64,000 bases of DNA from Enterobacter quasihormaechei (GCF_004331385.1 NZ_SJON01000009.1:62001-126000); one strand, 5' to 3'. Shown: positions 1 through 9,448, numbered from the stretch's first letter. Made by a program: numbers and translations. Notes: generated by a model from the sequence alone, not told the origin.

Positions 1-1101
1 ATCGATGAAATCAACGCCAAAGGCGGCGTGCTGGGGAAAAAGCTGGAACCGGTGGTGGTCGATCCGGCATCCAACTGGCCGCTGTTTGCCGAAAAGGCTC
101 GCCAGCTTCTGAGTCAGGATAAGGTCGCCGTGGTGTTTGGCTGCTGGACGTCGGTTTCGCGTAAATCGGTTCTGCCGGTCTTTGAAGAGCTGAACGGTTT
201 GCTGTTCTATCCGGTGCAGTACGAAGGTGAAGAGATGTCGCCTAACGTCTTCTATACCGGCGCGGCACCCAATCAGCAGGCGATCCCTGCGGTGGAGTAC
301 CTGATGAGCGAAGACGGCGGCAGCGCGAAGCGCTTCTTCCTGCTGGGTACGGACTACGTTTACCCGCGCACGACTAACAAGATCCTGCGTGCCTTCCTGC
401 ACTCGAAGGGCGTGGAAGATAAAGATATTGAAGAGGTCTACACCCCGTTTGGTCACAGCGATTACCAGACCATCGTTGCCAACATCAAGAAATTCTCCGC
501 GGGCGGCAAAACGGCGGTGGTCTCCACCATTAACGGTGATTCCAACGTGCCTTTCTACAAAGAGCTGGCGAACCAGGGGCTGAAAGCCACTGACGTGCCG
601 GTGGTGGCGTTCTCGGTTGGCGAGGAGGAGCTGCGCGGTATTGATACCAAACCGCTGGTGGGTAACCTGGCGGCGTGGAACTACTTTGAATCCGTTGATA
701 ACCCGACCAACCAGACCTTCGTCGCGGCCTACAAAGCCTACGCGAAAGCGCACAAGCTGCCGAATGCCGACACCGTGGTCACCAACGATCCGATGGAAGC
801 GACCTACGTTGGCCTCCATATGTGGGCGCAGGCGGTTGAGAAAGCCGGTACGACCGACGTGGATAAAGTGCGCGCGGCAATGGCGGGCCAGTCCTTCAGC
901 GCGCCGTCCGGCTTTACGCTGACCATGGATGCCACCAACCACCACCTGCATAAGCCCGTCATGATTGGCGAAATCGAAGGTAACGGCCAGTTCAACGTCG
1001 TCTGGCAGACCGAACAGCCGGTACGCGCTCAGCCGTGGAGCCCGTTTATCGCCGGGAACGACAAAAAGCCTGACCAGCCGATGAAAACCGCCAGCAACTA
1101 A
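1..1101 (+). CDS. urtA: Urea ABC transporter substrate-binding protein UrtA (5' truncated by window edge)
   Basis: The reading frame is already open at base 1 and gives 366 residues up to a TAA. The signal peptide and first few dozen residues of the roughly 420-residue family lie outside the window. The fragment is a type I periplasmic binding protein (LivJ/AmiC class) with the family's VFGCWTSVSRKSVLPV and LLFYPVQYEGEE stretches near its N-terminus. UrtA captures urea in the periplasm and delivers it to UrtBC. It heads a tight urtABCDE run, with 23 bases between its stop and urtB. An internal GTG at 28 is not the true start because the homologous sequence continues upstream of it. Confidence 0.93.
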   Translation: MDEINAKGGVLGKKLEPVVVDPASNWPLFAEKARQLLSQDKVAVVFGCWTSVSRKSVLPVFEELNGLLFYPVQYEGEEMSPNVFYTGAAPNQQAIPAVEYLMSEDGGSAKRFFLLGTDYVYPRTTNKILRAFLHSKGVEDKDIEEVYTPFGHSDYQTIVANIKKFSAGGKTAVVSTINGDSNVPFYKELANQGLKATDVPVVAFSVGEEELRGIDTKPLVGNLAAWNYFESVDNPTNQTFVAAYKAYAKAHKLPNADTVVTNDPMEATYVGLHMWAQAVEKAGTTDVDKVRAAMAGQSFSAPSGFTLTMDATNHHLHKPVMIGEIEGNGQFNVVWQTEQPVRAQPWSPFIAGNDKKPDQPMKTASN

Positions 1102-1124
1102 GCCAACACCCAGGGAGAGACGTC

Positions 1125-2699
1125 ATGAACGCCATGCGCATCATTATTGCGATTGTGTGGCTTACCGGACTGCTGCCAGGGATGGCGCAGGCATCGGATG
1201 CCGATGATTTCGTTGCCGCCACCCGGAGCCAGCAGACCGCTATGCTGACCCGGTGGGCGGCCGCGCCGGAACCTGCACGTTTGCCGCTGCTTAAGGCGCT
1301 GCAAACCGAGAATCTTTATACCGACAGCCAGAAGCATGCTTTTACCCGCATCGACGGCGGCATGGTTGCACTGGGGGCATCAAAAACCGCCGAAGGGGCA
1401 ACCAAAGCCGTGCGCCTCACCAACCGGCTGCGCGTATTGACCCTCACGGCGTTGGCGACCCATCAGCTTGTCAGTGACAGTGTCACGGAAAGGCGTCATG
1501 CCGCGCGGCAGCTTCAGCGTGATGCCCAGCCGGAGATGCTCGGCTTCCTGCAACAGCGAGCCAGTCGCGAAACGGACGATGTCACCCGGCAGTCGCTGAT
1601 GCTGGCGCTGGCAAACCTTCAGCTGACGAGCCCACAGGCTGAAATACGGCTGAAGGCGGTTGAGCTGCTGGGACAGTCTGACGATCCGGACGTGCAGGCC
1701 ACGCTGGCACCGCTCACCCAGGCGCAAACCGAACCGGATGCACGCGTACGTGCCGCAGCTACCGAAAGCCTGGACCGTATCCAGCACCGTCTGATGTGGG
1801 GCGAACTGCTGGGGCAGGCCTTTATGGGCCTGTCGTTGGGATCGGTGCTGCTGCTGGCCGCCCTCGGGCTGGCTATCACCTATGGTCTGCTGGGCGTGAT
1901 CAACATGGCGCACGGCGAGATGCTGATGCTCGGGGCGTATGCCACCTGGATGGTGCAGCAGATGATGGCGCAGTGGATGCCTCAGTGGCTGGCGCTCTAT
2001 CCGGTGATAGCGCTGCCGGTGGCGTTTTGCCTGACGGCTGGTATCGGCATGGTGCTGGAGCGCACGGTGATCCGCCATCTGTATGGCCGCCCGCTGGAAA
2101 CGCTGCTCGCCACCTGGGGGATCAGCCTGATGCTCATCCAGCTGGTGCGCATGACCTTTGGCGCACAGAACCTTGAGGTCGCGAACCCGGCCTGGCTGTC
2201 CGGCGGCGTGCAGGTTTTCGCCAACCTGACGCTACCGTGGAACCGCATTGTGGTGCTCGGCTTTGTGCTGCTGGTGCTGTTTTTCACCTGGCTGATTCTG
2301 AACAAAACGCGTCTGGGTCTTAACGTGCGGGCGGTGACGCAAAACCGCAGCATGGCGGCCTGCTGCGGCGTGCCGACCGGACGGGTTGATATGCTGGCGT
2401 TTGGCCTCGGGTCCGGCATCGCCGGGCTGGGCGGCGTGGCATTGTCCCAGTTGGGGAACGTGGGGCCGGAGCTGGGTCAGGGGTACATCATCGATTCGTT
2501 CCTGGTGGTGGTGCTGGGCGGCGTCGGTCAGCTGGCCGGTAGCGTGGCGGCGGCCTTTGGACTTGGCATCTTCAATAAAATTCTTGAACCGCAGATGGGC
2601 GCGGTACTGGGCAAGATCCTGATTCTGGTGGCGATTATTCTCTTTATCCAGAAGCGTCCACAGGGGTTATTCGCATTGAAAGGGAGGGTGACAGACTGA
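1125..2699 (+). CDS. urtB: Urea ABC transporter permease UrtB
   Basis: 524 residues. A signal peptide (about 1-23, ending AQA) and a helical, HEAT-like extracytoplasmic region (about 24-220) precede a LivH-type permease with about eight membrane spans from residue 225 on. The permease signature INMAHGEMLMLGAY starts near 257. The long N-terminal extension separates UrtB from plain LivH. With UrtC it forms the inner-membrane channel for urea. The start is backed by an AGGGAGAG ribosome binding site, and its TGA shares one base with the urtC ATG (ATGA), which indicates translational coupling. Confidence 0.93.
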   Translation: MNAMRIIIAIVWLTGLLPGMAQASDADDFVAATRSQQTAMLTRWAAAPEPARLPLLKALQTENLYTDSQKHAFTRIDGGMVALGASKTAEGATKAVRLTNRLRVLTLTALATHQLVSDSVTERRHAARQLQRDAQPEMLGFLQQRASRETDDVTRQSLMLALANLQLTSPQAEIRLKAVELLGQSDDPDVQATLAPLTQAQTEPDARVRAAATESLDRIQHRLMWGELLGQAFMGLSLGSVLLLAALGLAITYGLLGVINMAHGEMLMLGAYATWMVQQMMAQWMPQWLALYPVIALPVAFCLTAGIGMVLERTVIRHLYGRPLETLLATWGISLMLIQLVRMTFGAQNLEVANPAWLSGGVQVFANLTLPWNRIVVLGFVLLVLFFTWLILNKTRLGLNVRAVTQNRSMAACCGVPTGRVDMLAFGLGSGIAGLGGVALSQLGNVGPELGQGYIIDSFLVVVLGGVGQLAGSVAAAFGLGIFNKILEPQMGAVLGKILILVAIILFIQKRPQGLFALKGRVTD

Positions 2700-3772
2700 T
2701 GAGCCAGCCAATGACCTTAACACTGGCGCGCAGCGCACCGCGTACCACGCAGATTGTCGGCAGCCTGCTGATTGCGGCGCTGCTGGTGCTGCCTTTTCTC
2801 GCGCTGTTGCCTTCCACGCATCCGCTGGCTGTTTCCACGTGGATGCTGACGCTCGTCGGCAAAATCCTCTGCTACGCGGTTGTCGCCGTGGCCCTCGATC
2901 TGGTGTGGGGCTATGCAGGCATGCTCTCGCTTGGGCACGGCATATTCTTCGCCCTGGGCGGGTATGCGATGGGCATGTACCTGATGCGCCAGGCGGCTGG
3001 CGACGGCCTGCCCGCGTTTATGTCGTTTCTGTCGTGGAGCGAACTGCCGTGGTTCTGGTGGGGGACGCAGCATTTCGCCTGGGCGCTGGTTTTAATCGTG
3101 ACGATCCCCGGCCTGCTGGCGCTGGTCTTCGGCTGGTTTGCTTTCCGCTCGAAGATCAAAGGGGTCTATTTCTCCATTATGACCCAGGCGCTGACCTATG
3201 CGGGGATGCTGCTTTTCTTTCGCAATGAAACCGGCTTCGGCGGCAATAACGGCTTTACCGGCTTTACCACGCTGCTCGGGTTTTCCGTCACGGCGACCAC
3301 GACGCGGATCGCGCTGTTTATCGCGACCGTAATGCTGCTGCTTCTGGCTCTGGGCACAGGCTACGCGCTGGCGAAGAGTAAGTTTGGCCGCATTTTGACG
3401 GCGGTACGCGATGCGGAAAACCGCCTGACGTTTTGCGGCTACGATCCGCGCGGCTTCAAGCTGCTGGTCTGGACGCTCTCTGCCGTGCTGTGCGGCCTGG
3501 CGGGGGCGCTGTACGTTCCGCAGGTGGGCATTATCAACCCGGGCGAGATGTCGCCAACCAACTCCATTGAAGCGGCCATCTGGGTCGCACTGGGGGGCCG
3601 CGGCACGCTGGTGGGCCCGGTGATTGGCGCGGCGCTGGTCAACGGTGCGAAGAGCTTTTTCACCGTGGCGATGCCGGAGTACTGGCAGCTGTTTCTGGGG
3701 CTGATTTTCATTGCCGTCACGCTGTTTTTACCGCGTGGCGTGTTCGGTCTGTTGCGTAAGGGAGAGAAATAA
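2699..3772 (+). CDS. urtC: Urea ABC transporter permease UrtC
   Basis: 357 residues, LivM-type permease with about ten hydrophobic segments. The motif YAGMLSLGHGIFFALGGYAMG lies near residues 70-90, and LVWTLSAVLCGLAGALY is followed by a GRGTLVGPVIGA loop in the C-terminal half. It is the second membrane subunit of the urea importer. Both ends overlap neighbours by one base (urtB TGA/ATG and TAATG with urtD), so the operon is translationally coupled through urtD. Length and order match the cyanobacterial and proteobacterial urt operons. Confidence 0.93.
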   Translation: MSQPMTLTLARSAPRTTQIVGSLLIAALLVLPFLALLPSTHPLAVSTWMLTLVGKILCYAVVAVALDLVWGYAGMLSLGHGIFFALGGYAMGMYLMRQAAGDGLPAFMSFLSWSELPWFWWGTQHFAWALVLIVTIPGLLALVFGWFAFRSKIKGVYFSIMTQALTYAGMLLFFRNETGFGGNNGFTGFTTLLGFSVTATTTRIALFIATVMLLLLALGTGYALAKSKFGRILTAVRDAENRLTFCGYDPRGFKLLVWTLSAVLCGLAGALYVPQVGIINPGEMSPTNSIEAAIWVALGGRGTLVGPVIGAALVNGAKSFFTVAMPEYWQLFLGLIFIAVTLFLPRGVFGLLRKGEK

Positions 3773-4569
3773 TGCAGCCCTCTGAAGGACTCTTTACCCG
3801 CCAGCTGCCGGGCGATCGTTACCGCGAGCAGACCGATCCGGTATTGCAGCTTGAGGCCATTAACGTCAGCTTCGACGGCTTTAAAGCGTTGACCGATCTC
3901 TCGCTGAATATCGGCGTCGGGGAGCTGCGCTGCATCATTGGGCCTAACGGTGCGGGCAAAACCACGCTGATGGACGTGATCACCGGCAAAACCCGGCCAA
4001 AAAGTGGTAAAGCCATTTACGATCAGTCCATCGATCTGACAACCCTTGAACCGGCTGCCATTGCCCGGCAGGGGATTGGGCGTAAGTTCCAGAAGCCGAC
4101 GGTGTTTGAAGCGCTGACCGTATGGGAAAACCTCGAAATCGCCATGAAGGCCGACAGGTCCGTCTGGGCGAGCCTGCGGGCCACGCTCAGCGGCGAACAG
4201 CGCGACCGCATTGACGAAATGCTGTTATTGCTGCGGCTTGGCAGCGAGCGCGATCGCCGCGCCGGGCTGCTTTCCCACGGGCAGAAGCAGTTTCTGGAGA
4301 TTGGCATGCTACTCGTGCAGGACCCGCATCTGCTGCTGCTGGACGAACCCGCCGCCGGCATGACCGACGCCGAGACGGAATACACCGCCGAACTGTTCCG
4401 CACCCTGGCAGGTAAACATTCGCTGATGGTGGTTGAGCACGACATGGGCTTCGTCGAGACCATCGCCGACCACGTCACGGTGCTGCATCAGGGGCGCGTG
4501 CTGGCAGAAGGCTCGCTTCGCGAGGTACAGGCCAATGAACAGGTGATTGACGTCTATCTGGGACGCTAA
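3772..4569 (+). CDS. urtD: Urea ABC transporter ATP-binding protein UrtD
   Basis: 265 residues, LivG-type ATPase. Walker A GPNGAGKTT begins near residue 57, the signature LSHGQKQFLE near 166, Walker B LLLLDEPAAGM near 186, and the switch histidine sits in VVEHDMGFV near 223. An N-terminal extension of about 20 residues before the nucleotide-binding fold is usual for UrtD. It energises UrtBC together with UrtE from the cytoplasmic face. The ATG shares one base with the urtC stop. Confidence 0.94.
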   Translation: MQPSEGLFTRQLPGDRYREQTDPVLQLEAINVSFDGFKALTDLSLNIGVGELRCIIGPNGAGKTTLMDVITGKTRPKSGKAIYDQSIDLTTLEPAAIARQGIGRKFQKPTVFEALTVWENLEIAMKADRSVWASLRATLSGEQRDRIDEMLLLLRLGSERDRRAGLLSHGQKQFLEIGMLLVQDPHLLLLDEPAAGMTDAETEYTAELFRTLAGKHSLMVVEHDMGFVETIADHVTVLHQGRVLAEGSLREVQANEQVIDVYLGR

Positions 4570-4578
4570 GGAGAACGC

Positions 4579-5277
4579 ATGTTGCAGGTTAACGAGCTGA
4601 ATCAGTACTACGGCGGAAGCCATATTCTGCGCGGGGTGAACTTTGAAGCGGCCGTCGGGGAAGTCACCTGCCTTTTGGGGCGCAACGGGGTGGGCAAAAC
4701 CACCCTGCTGAAGTGCCTGATGGGGCTGATCCCGGTGAAAACTGGGGAAGTGGTCTGGCAGGGGAAAACCATCACCCACAGTAAGCCGCACCAGCGGGTG
4801 CAGTCCGGCGTGGCGTATGTTCCGCAGGGGCGCGAGATTTTTCCCCGTCTCACCGTTGAGGAAAATCTGCTGATGGGGCTGTCGCGCTTTTCCGCGCGCA
4901 GTGCAAAAGGCGTACCGGAGGAGATATGGCAGCTTTTCCCGGTGCTGAAAGAGATGAAGCACCGTCGCGGAGGCGATCTTTCCGGTGGTCAGCAGCAGCA
5001 GCTGGCGATTGGGCGGGCGCTGGCGAGCCGTCCACGGTTGCTGATCCTGGATGAGCCTACGGAAGGTATTCAGCCGTCGGTGATTAAAGAGATCGGCCAG
5101 GTGATTCGCAGCCTGGCAAAACGGGGGGATATGGCGATCCTGCTGGTGGAGCAGTTTTACGATTTTGCAGCGGAGCTGGCCGACAGCTATCTGGTGATGT
5201 CGCGCGGCAGTATTGTCCAGCACGGGCGCGGGGAAAATATGGAGCAGGAGGGCGTTCGCGGACTGGTTGCGATCTGA
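4579..5277 (+). CDS. urtE: Urea ABC transporter ATP-binding protein UrtE
   Basis: 232 residues, LivF-type ATPase. Walker [10 protein letters not shown] starts at residue 34, signature [15 protein letters not shown] at 134, Walker [13 protein letters not shown] at 154, and VEQ replaces the usual VEHD switch, as in other LivF/UrtE proteins. It follows urtD after nine bases, with AAGGAG in the gap. This closes the urt operon. No urease gene follows; the next gene is zinT, whose Zur-like site begins two bases after the urtE stop. Confidence 0.94.
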   Translation: MLQVNELNQYYGGSHILRGVNFEAAVGEVTCLLGRNGVGKTTLLKCLMGLIPVKTGEVVWQGKTITHSKPHQRVQSGVAYVPQGREIFPRLTVEENLLMGLSRFSARSAKGVPEEIWQLFPVLKEMKHRRGGDLSGGQQQQLAIGRALASRPRLLILDEPTEGIQPSVIKEIGQVIRSLAKRGDMAILLVEQFYDFAAELADSYLVMSRGSIVQHGRGENMEQEGVRGLVAI

Positions 5278-5278
5278 G

Positions 5279-5295
5279 ATGTTATACTATAACAT
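5279..5295. promoter_or_regulatory. Zur-type operator upstream of zinT
   Basis: A perfect inverted repeat, ATGTTATA-C-TATAACAT, centred on 5287. It matches the enterobacterial Zur box core (TGTTATANTATAACA) seen at znuABC and zinT. It starts right after the urtE TGA and ends 34 bases before the zinT start, the right place to repress zinT when zinc is plentiful. Binding is inferred from sequence only. Confidence 0.88.
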
Positions 5296-5329
5296 CCTCA
5301 TTCTTATAACACGGAATGAGGGTTTTGCT

Positions 5330-5968
5330 TTGGCTGCACATGCTGGAAAAATTGCGCTGACTCTGGGAACGCTGCTGGTAAGCGGCTCGCTTTTTGCCCA
5401 TTCGCACGGTCATCAGATGACGGAGGCGGAACAGAAGGCGGCGAACGGCGTCTTTGAGGATAAAGACGTCAGGGACAGAAAATTGTCTGACTGGGACGGG
5501 ACCTGGCAGTCTGTTTATCCGTTCCTCCTTGATGGTTCACTGGATCCGGTTTTCCAAAAGAAAGCAGAGAAGGGTGACAAATCCGCTGACGAGGTGAAAG
5601 CTTACTACCGCAAGGGTTACGCCACGGACGTGGACGCCATTGGTATTGAAAACAACGTGATGGCGTTCCACCGAGGCAAGACGGTGAGCAGCTGCCGCTA
5701 CGACTATAGCGGCTACAAAATTTTGACCTATGCTTCGGGGAAAAAGGGCGTTCGCTACCTGTTTGAGTGTAAAGATAACGCGAGCCAGGCGCCAAAATTT
5801 GTGCAGTTCAGCGACCATACCATCGGGCCGAAAGCCTCTTCACACTTCCATATCTTCATGGGCAACACCTCCCACGAGGCGCTGCTGAAGGAGATGGATA
5901 ACTGGCCGACCTATTACCCGAATGAGATGTACAAAGAGCAGGTGGTGGAAGAGATGTTGCACCACTAG
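5330..5968 (+). CDS. zinT: Periplasmic metal-binding protein ZinT
   Basis: 212 residues from a TTG start, close to the 216 of E. coli ZinT (YodA). The in-frame sequence upstream of the TTG runs through the Zur site into urtE, so longer starts are unlikely; GAGG at 5318-5321 serves as ribosome binding site. A signal peptide (about 1-23, ending FA) precedes a short His-rich tail HSHGH. The lipocalin-like core follows, with the zinc-ligand region SDH...HFHIFMGN near the C-terminus. ZinT binds zinc in the periplasm and assists ZnuABC during zinc starvation; the Zur box fits this. Confidence 0.92.
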   Translation: MAAHAGKIALTLGTLLVSGSLFAHSHGHQMTEAEQKAANGVFEDKDVRDRKLSDWDGTWQSVYPFLLDGSLDPVFQKKAEKGDKSADEVKAYYRKGYATDVDAIGIENNVMAFHRGKTVSSCRYDYSGYKILTYASGKKGVRYLFECKDNASQAPKFVQFSDHTIGPKASSHFHIFMGNTSHEALLKEMDNWPTYYPNEMYKEQVVEEMLHH

Positions 5969-5980
5969 GCTGTTGGTTTT

Positions 5981-6055
5981 GCCGGGTGGCGGCTTCGCCT
6001 TACCCGGCCTACGATTAGGGTTTTCCAGGTCGGGTAAGCGCAGCGCCACCCGACA
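5981..6055. repeat. REP element pair between zinT and ydeE
   Basis: Two REP-like units face each other. GCCGGGTGGCGGCTTCGCCT...ACCCGGCC is followed after about 20 bases by an inverted unit, TCGGGTAAGCGCAGCGCCACCCGA. This is the enterobacterial BIME layout. It lies between two converging genes and its second unit encodes the last residues of ydeE, so it may also serve as transcript end protection. Confidence 0.8.
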
Positions 6056-7232
6056 CGCTATCTTCACTTTTCACGCGCATTCCGCGCAAAATCATCAGCC
6101 ACGCCGCAACGATGGCGGCCATCATAATAATAAATAACGACCAGTGCGGCAGATGCGTCAGGATCAGCCCGGTGATCATCGGGTTCGCCGCCGCCCCCAG
6201 CCAGCCCAGCGCCTGCGCGGAGAAGTAGCTCGCCTTCATGCCCGGCGGGGCGATATTGTCGATCAGCATGTATTCGCCCGGCGCATAGATAATTTCACCC
6301 AGGGTGAAAATCGCCGCCGCAATCCCCCAGTAAATCAGGTTCTCGCCGGAGAGCATAAACCCACCCAGCCCGAGGATGAAAAACAGCGTCGCGGCAGTCA
6401 TTAGCGGGCGGATGTTGCTGGCGGAGATCTTGCGGCCAAGGGCGTATTGCAGGGTGACCACCACCACCGCGTTGACGGGCAACACAACGGCCACCACCTT
6501 TTCTGCGAAATCGCTGTCCGCATACGCGGCGAGGACATACTGGGAAATGCAGGTGGCGAACGATCCGCCCACGTAGGACGCCAGCAGGCCGGAGAGCGTG
6601 TACCAGAACAGCGCCCGGTCCTTCAGCAGCACCGAGGGCTGCCACGGCGCTTTTTCCTCCACGCTGTCAGACGCTACGCTTTTCTGCACAAAGAAATGGA
6701 TAAACCCGAGCGGCAGTGCGGCGCAGAAGGCCGCCAGCCAGAACGGCAGTTGCAGGCTGTACATCACCAGCAGGGTGCCCATCGGCGGCCCGATGGTCCA
6801 GCCGATATTCAGAAAACTGTAGTTGAGCGAGAACACGCGCGCCTTTTCGCTGGTGGTCAGCACGTCGGCAAACCACGCTTTCAGCACCGTTGAGAATACG
6901 GAGTAGGCGCAGTTAATCAGAGCAAAGAACAGCACCACCAGCGTAACGTTATTCACCAACGGAATGGCCACAAACCCGGCAATAAAGGCCACGATGGCAA
7001 TCAGCATATAGCGTTTTTTGTCGAACTTATCCGCCAGAATGCCAAACCCCAGGCTAAACACCACGCCTATGGTCAACGCCACGGTAAGGGCGTAGCCAAT
7101 ATTCTCCACGCTCATGTTGTACACGCGCGTGAGATAAATGGTCATAAAGGGCAGCGTTGCCCCGCGGCCAATTGTTAATAACAATGACGACGCCAGCAGC
7201 GCTGCGGTTGAGCGCCTGAGAGATGGTTTCAT
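6015..7232 (-). CDS. ydeE: MFS transporter YdeE
   Basis: 405 residues, twelve-helix major facilitator. The N-terminus (SLRRST, LLLTIGRGATLPFMTIYL) and internal blocks (GFGILADKFDKKRYML, YAPGEYMLIDNIAPP) match E. coli YdeE closely. YdeE exports dipeptides in E. coli. A start five codons further upstream is possible, but the ATG used here aligns with the E. coli start. The last residues (about GGAALTRPGKP) are encoded within a REP unit, so the C-terminal tail differs from homologues. It is divergent from eamA, the same arrangement as in K-12. Confidence 0.9.
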   Translation of the reverse strand: MKPSLRRSTAALLASSLLLTIGRGATLPFMTIYLTRVYNMSVENIGYALTVALTIGVVFSLGFGILADKFDKKRYMLIAIVAFIAGFVAIPLVNNVTLVVLFFALINCAYSVFSTVLKAWFADVLTTSEKARVFSLNYSFLNIGWTIGPPMGTLLVMYSLQLPFWLAAFCAALPLGFIHFFVQKSVASDSVEEKAPWQPSVLLKDRALFWYTLSGLLASYVGGSFATCISQYVLAAYADSDFAEKVVAVVLPVNAVVVVTLQYALGRKISASNIRPLMTAATLFFILGLGGFMLSGENLIYWGIAAAIFTLGEIIYAPGEYMLIDNIAPPGMKASYFSAQALGWLGAAANPMITGLILTHLPHWSLFIIMMAAIVAAWLMILRGMRVKSEDSVSGGAALTRPGKP

Positions 7233-7425
7233 TTTCCTGCCCGACAAATGCTTATGCTTTTTTTGTTGTGTTATTACAGGATTATCATGGGATCGGCAGC
7301 TTGTATAGCACCCAATTTATCCGCAAGTGCTTCGCCGCTGTACCAGAATTAATGATCTTCTCGCGGGGCTATTTTTTCTGTTACCTTGAAGTGTTTACAA
7401 AAATTTAATAATTCAGGGGCGGAAG

Positions 7426-8325
7426 ATGACGCGTAAAGACGGGCTGTTGGCGTTGCTGGTTGTGGTGGTGTGGGGACTCAATTTTGTGGTCATCAAAATG
7501 GGGTTGCACAACATGCCTCCGCTGATGCTGGCAGGTCTGCGCTTCCTGCTGGTGGCGTTCCCGGCGCTGCTGTTCGTTGCCCGTCCGAAAATTCCCCTCA
7601 AGCTTCTGCTGGGCTACGGCCTGACCATCAGTTTTGGTCAGTTTGCGTTTCTCTTTTGCGCCATTAAATTCGGTATGCCTGCGGGTCTGGCTTCGCTGGT
7701 GCTCCAGGTGCAGGCGTTCTTTACCATTATTCTCGGCGCGTTTGTCTTTGGCGAGCGCTTGCAGGGCAAACAGCTGGCGGGCATTAGCCTTGCGGTCTTT
7801 GGCGTGCTGGTGCTGATAGAAGGCAGCCTTAACGGTCAGCATGTCGCCCTGCTGGGCTTTATGCTGACCCTGGCGGCGGGGCTAAGCTGGGCGTGCGGCA
7901 ACATCTTCAACAAGCTGATAATGCAGCACGAGGCGCGTCCGGCGGTGATGTCGCTGGTGGTCTGGAGCGCGTTGATCCCCATTGTGCCGTTTATGGCCGC
8001 GTCGTTTATTCTGGATGGCCCGCAGGTGATGCTGAAAAGCCTGGTGGAGATCGACCTGACGACCATTTTGTCGCTGGTCTATCTGGCGTTAGTCGCCTCA
8101 ATCATTGGCTACGGCATCTGGGGATCGCTGCTCGGGCGCTATGAAACCTGGCGCGTGGCGCCGTTATCGCTGCTGGTGCCGGTGGTCGGGCTTGCCAGCT
8201 CCGCACTTTTACTGGACGAAACGCTCAGCGCGCTGCAACTGTCTGGTGCGGGGTTGATTATGGCCGGGCTGTATATCAACGTCTTTGGCTTACGGGTGCG
8301 TCGGGCGACGCGAGTGCGGAGTTAA
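7426..8325 (+). CDS. eamA: O-acetylserine/cysteine exporter EamA (YdeD)
   Basis: 299 residues with ten hydrophobic helices in two EamA (DUF6) repeats. It is nearly collinear with E. coli EamA, including VVVVWGLNFVVIK at the N-terminus and GRYETWRVAPLSLLVPVVGLA near residue 240. EamA exports cysteine-pathway metabolites across the inner membrane. Start ATG has GGGGCGG upstream. It converges on the mar operon, and a minus-strand terminator lies in the 38-base gap. Confidence 0.93.
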   Translation: MTRKDGLLALLVVVVWGLNFVVIKMGLHNMPPLMLAGLRFLLVAFPALLFVARPKIPLKLLLGYGLTISFGQFAFLFCAIKFGMPAGLASLVLQVQAFFTIILGAFVFGERLQGKQLAGISLAVFGVLVLIEGSLNGQHVALLGFMLTLAAGLSWACGNIFNKLIMQHEARPAVMSLVVWSALIPIVPFMAASFILDGPQVMLKSLVEIDLTTILSLVYLALVASIIGYGIWGSLLGRYETWRVAPLSLLVPVVGLASSALLLDETLSALQLSGAGLIMAGLYINVFGLRVRRATRVRS

Positions 8326-8330
8326 GGCAG

Positions 8331-8354
8331 AAAAAAGCCCCGCCATAGCGGGGC
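8331..8354 (-). terminator. Rho-independent terminator of marRAB
   Basis: Stem GCCCCGC (8337-8343), loop CATA, stem GCGGGGC (8348-8354). Read on the minus strand it is followed by six T. It sits 10 bases after the marB stop and so ends the mar transcript. There is no T run on the plus strand for eamA. Confidence 0.85.
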
Positions 8355-8363
8355 AAAAACGAA

Positions 8364-8579
8364 TTACAGGTCGTGGTTGTAATACGGCACGCCTAATTCG
8401 TCGGATTTGTCGCTGCCAGCGCCCATGTGATTGAAGTCATAGGGAGACTGGCTTTGCGTGGACGGCATAATCATAGTGTCACGATTATTTTGCTGTCCCG
8501 CACTGGGGGTTTGCTCCGCGAAACTCTGGCCGGAAACCAGCACCAGCAAGGTGAGGGCGGCGGAGACGATAAATTTCAT
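8364..8579 (-). CDS. marB: Multiple antibiotic resistance protein MarB
   Basis: 71 residues with a clear signal peptide (hydrophobic 4-18, then SFAEQ) and a polar, unstructured-looking remainder. Size, position as the last gene of marRAB, and N-terminus fit MarB, a small periplasmic protein that lowers marA expression by an unknown route. The body is poorly conserved in the family, so the call rests largely on context. A stop-to-start gap of 32 bases separates it from marA. Confidence 0.88.
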   Translation of the reverse strand: MKFIVSAALTLLVLVSGQSFAEQTPSAGQQNNRDTMIMPSTQSQSPYDFNHMGAGSDKSDELGVPYYNHDL

Positions 8580-8611
8580 GATTTCCTCGGTTACGTCTTA
8601 ACAGGCGATGA

Positions 8612-8992
8612 TTAACTGCAATGTTTTAGCGGATACAGATAACGGGACTCACCCGGCATACTGGTAATACGGTACTTATGAGGCGGCACGTCAAAGTAGT
8701 TCTTGAACGTACGCGTCAGGGTTTGCTGCGATTCAAAACCATAACGCTCCGCCAGATAAAGGATCGGCTCATTGCTTTCTTTCAGCTTCTGGGCAATCTC
8801 CGTCAGCTTGCGGCTGCGAATATATTGACCTAATGAATGACCGGTCTCTTTTTTGAACATCCGTTGCAGGTGCCATTTTGAGTAACCTGAACGCTCAGAC
8901 ACTTTTTCAAGAGAGAGCGGAGATTCCAGGTTATCTTCGATCCAGTCCAAAATGCTATGAATGGTGATAGCGTCAGTATTGCGTCTGGACAT
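8612..8992 (-). CDS. marA: Transcriptional activator MarA
   Basis: 126 residues, AraC/XylS family without a ligand domain. Two helix-turn-helix motifs: residues about 30-50 ([20 protein letters not shown]) and about 80-100 ([18 protein letters not shown]). It is almost identical to E. coli MarA until the last ten residues. It binds marboxes as a monomer and turns on acrAB-tolC, micF and other mar/sox/rob genes. The second of two in-frame ATGs is preferred because AGAGGT is then correctly spaced. Co-transcribed with marR and marB. Confidence 0.96.
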   Translation of the reverse strand: MSRRNTDAITIHSILDWIEDNLESPLSLEKVSERSGYSKWHLQRMFKKETGHSLGQYIRSRKLTEIAQKLKESNEPILYLAERYGFESQQTLTRTFKNYFDVPPHKYRITSMPGESRYLYPLKHCS

Positions 8993-9012
8993 CGTCATAC
9001 CTCTTTTTCTGT

Positions 9013-9447
9013 TTACGGCAGGATTTTCTTGAGTAAAAGCTCAAGCGTTGCCACTTCATCTGCCGTTAAGTTTTTTGTTAGTTCCTGGTGCAGTGTTTGT
9101 CCTACTAATTGATGACATTGCTCACACATGGCCGCGCCATCGCTGGTCAGTTTCACCAGTACGCCACGTTTGTCATTCGGGTTAGGGCTTCGTTCGACCC
9201 ATCCTTTACAGACGAGACGATCCAGCATGCGGGTTAACGCACCCAGATCGACAGAGAGCACCTTTTTCAGCTCAACCGGCGTGATACACACTTCGCAGCG
9301 AATGGAACACAGCACTTTGAACTGTGTTGCGGTGATATCCAGCGGTGACAGGTAGTCATTGAGCAGGCGATCTTTTTTCTGGTTAACCATATGAATAAGA
9401 CGACCCAGTGGGATTATGTCGTTAAAGAGGTCACTGGTGCTTTTCAC
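9013..9447 (-). CDS. marR: Transcriptional repressor MarR
   Basis: 144 residues from a GTG start, the same start codon and length as E. coli MarR. An ATG ten codons upstream would place translation inside the operator, so it was rejected. The winged helix spans about 55-100 ([24 protein letters not shown], wing NPNDKRGVL). The copper-sensing/redox Cys in the CEQCHQL segment is present. MarR dimers bind marO and release on phenolic ligands such as salicylate. First gene of marRAB. Confidence 0.96.
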   Translation of the reverse strand: MKSTSDLFNDIIPLGRLIHMVNQKKDRLLNDYLSPLDITATQFKVLCSIRCEVCITPVELKKVLSVDLGALTRMLDRLVCKGWVERSPNPNDKRGVLVKLTSDGAAMCEQCHQLVGQTLHQELTKNLTADEVATLELLLKKILP

Positions 9448-9448
9448 A

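Noticed and set aside
4309..5223. A 304-codon minus-strand frame opposite urtD/urtE
   Set aside because: Both urtD and urtE carry complete ABC motifs on the plus strand; the reverse frame has none.
5213..5329. Longer N-terminus for zinT reaching into urtE
   Set aside because: It would translate the Zur operator and put about 39 residues before the signal peptide.
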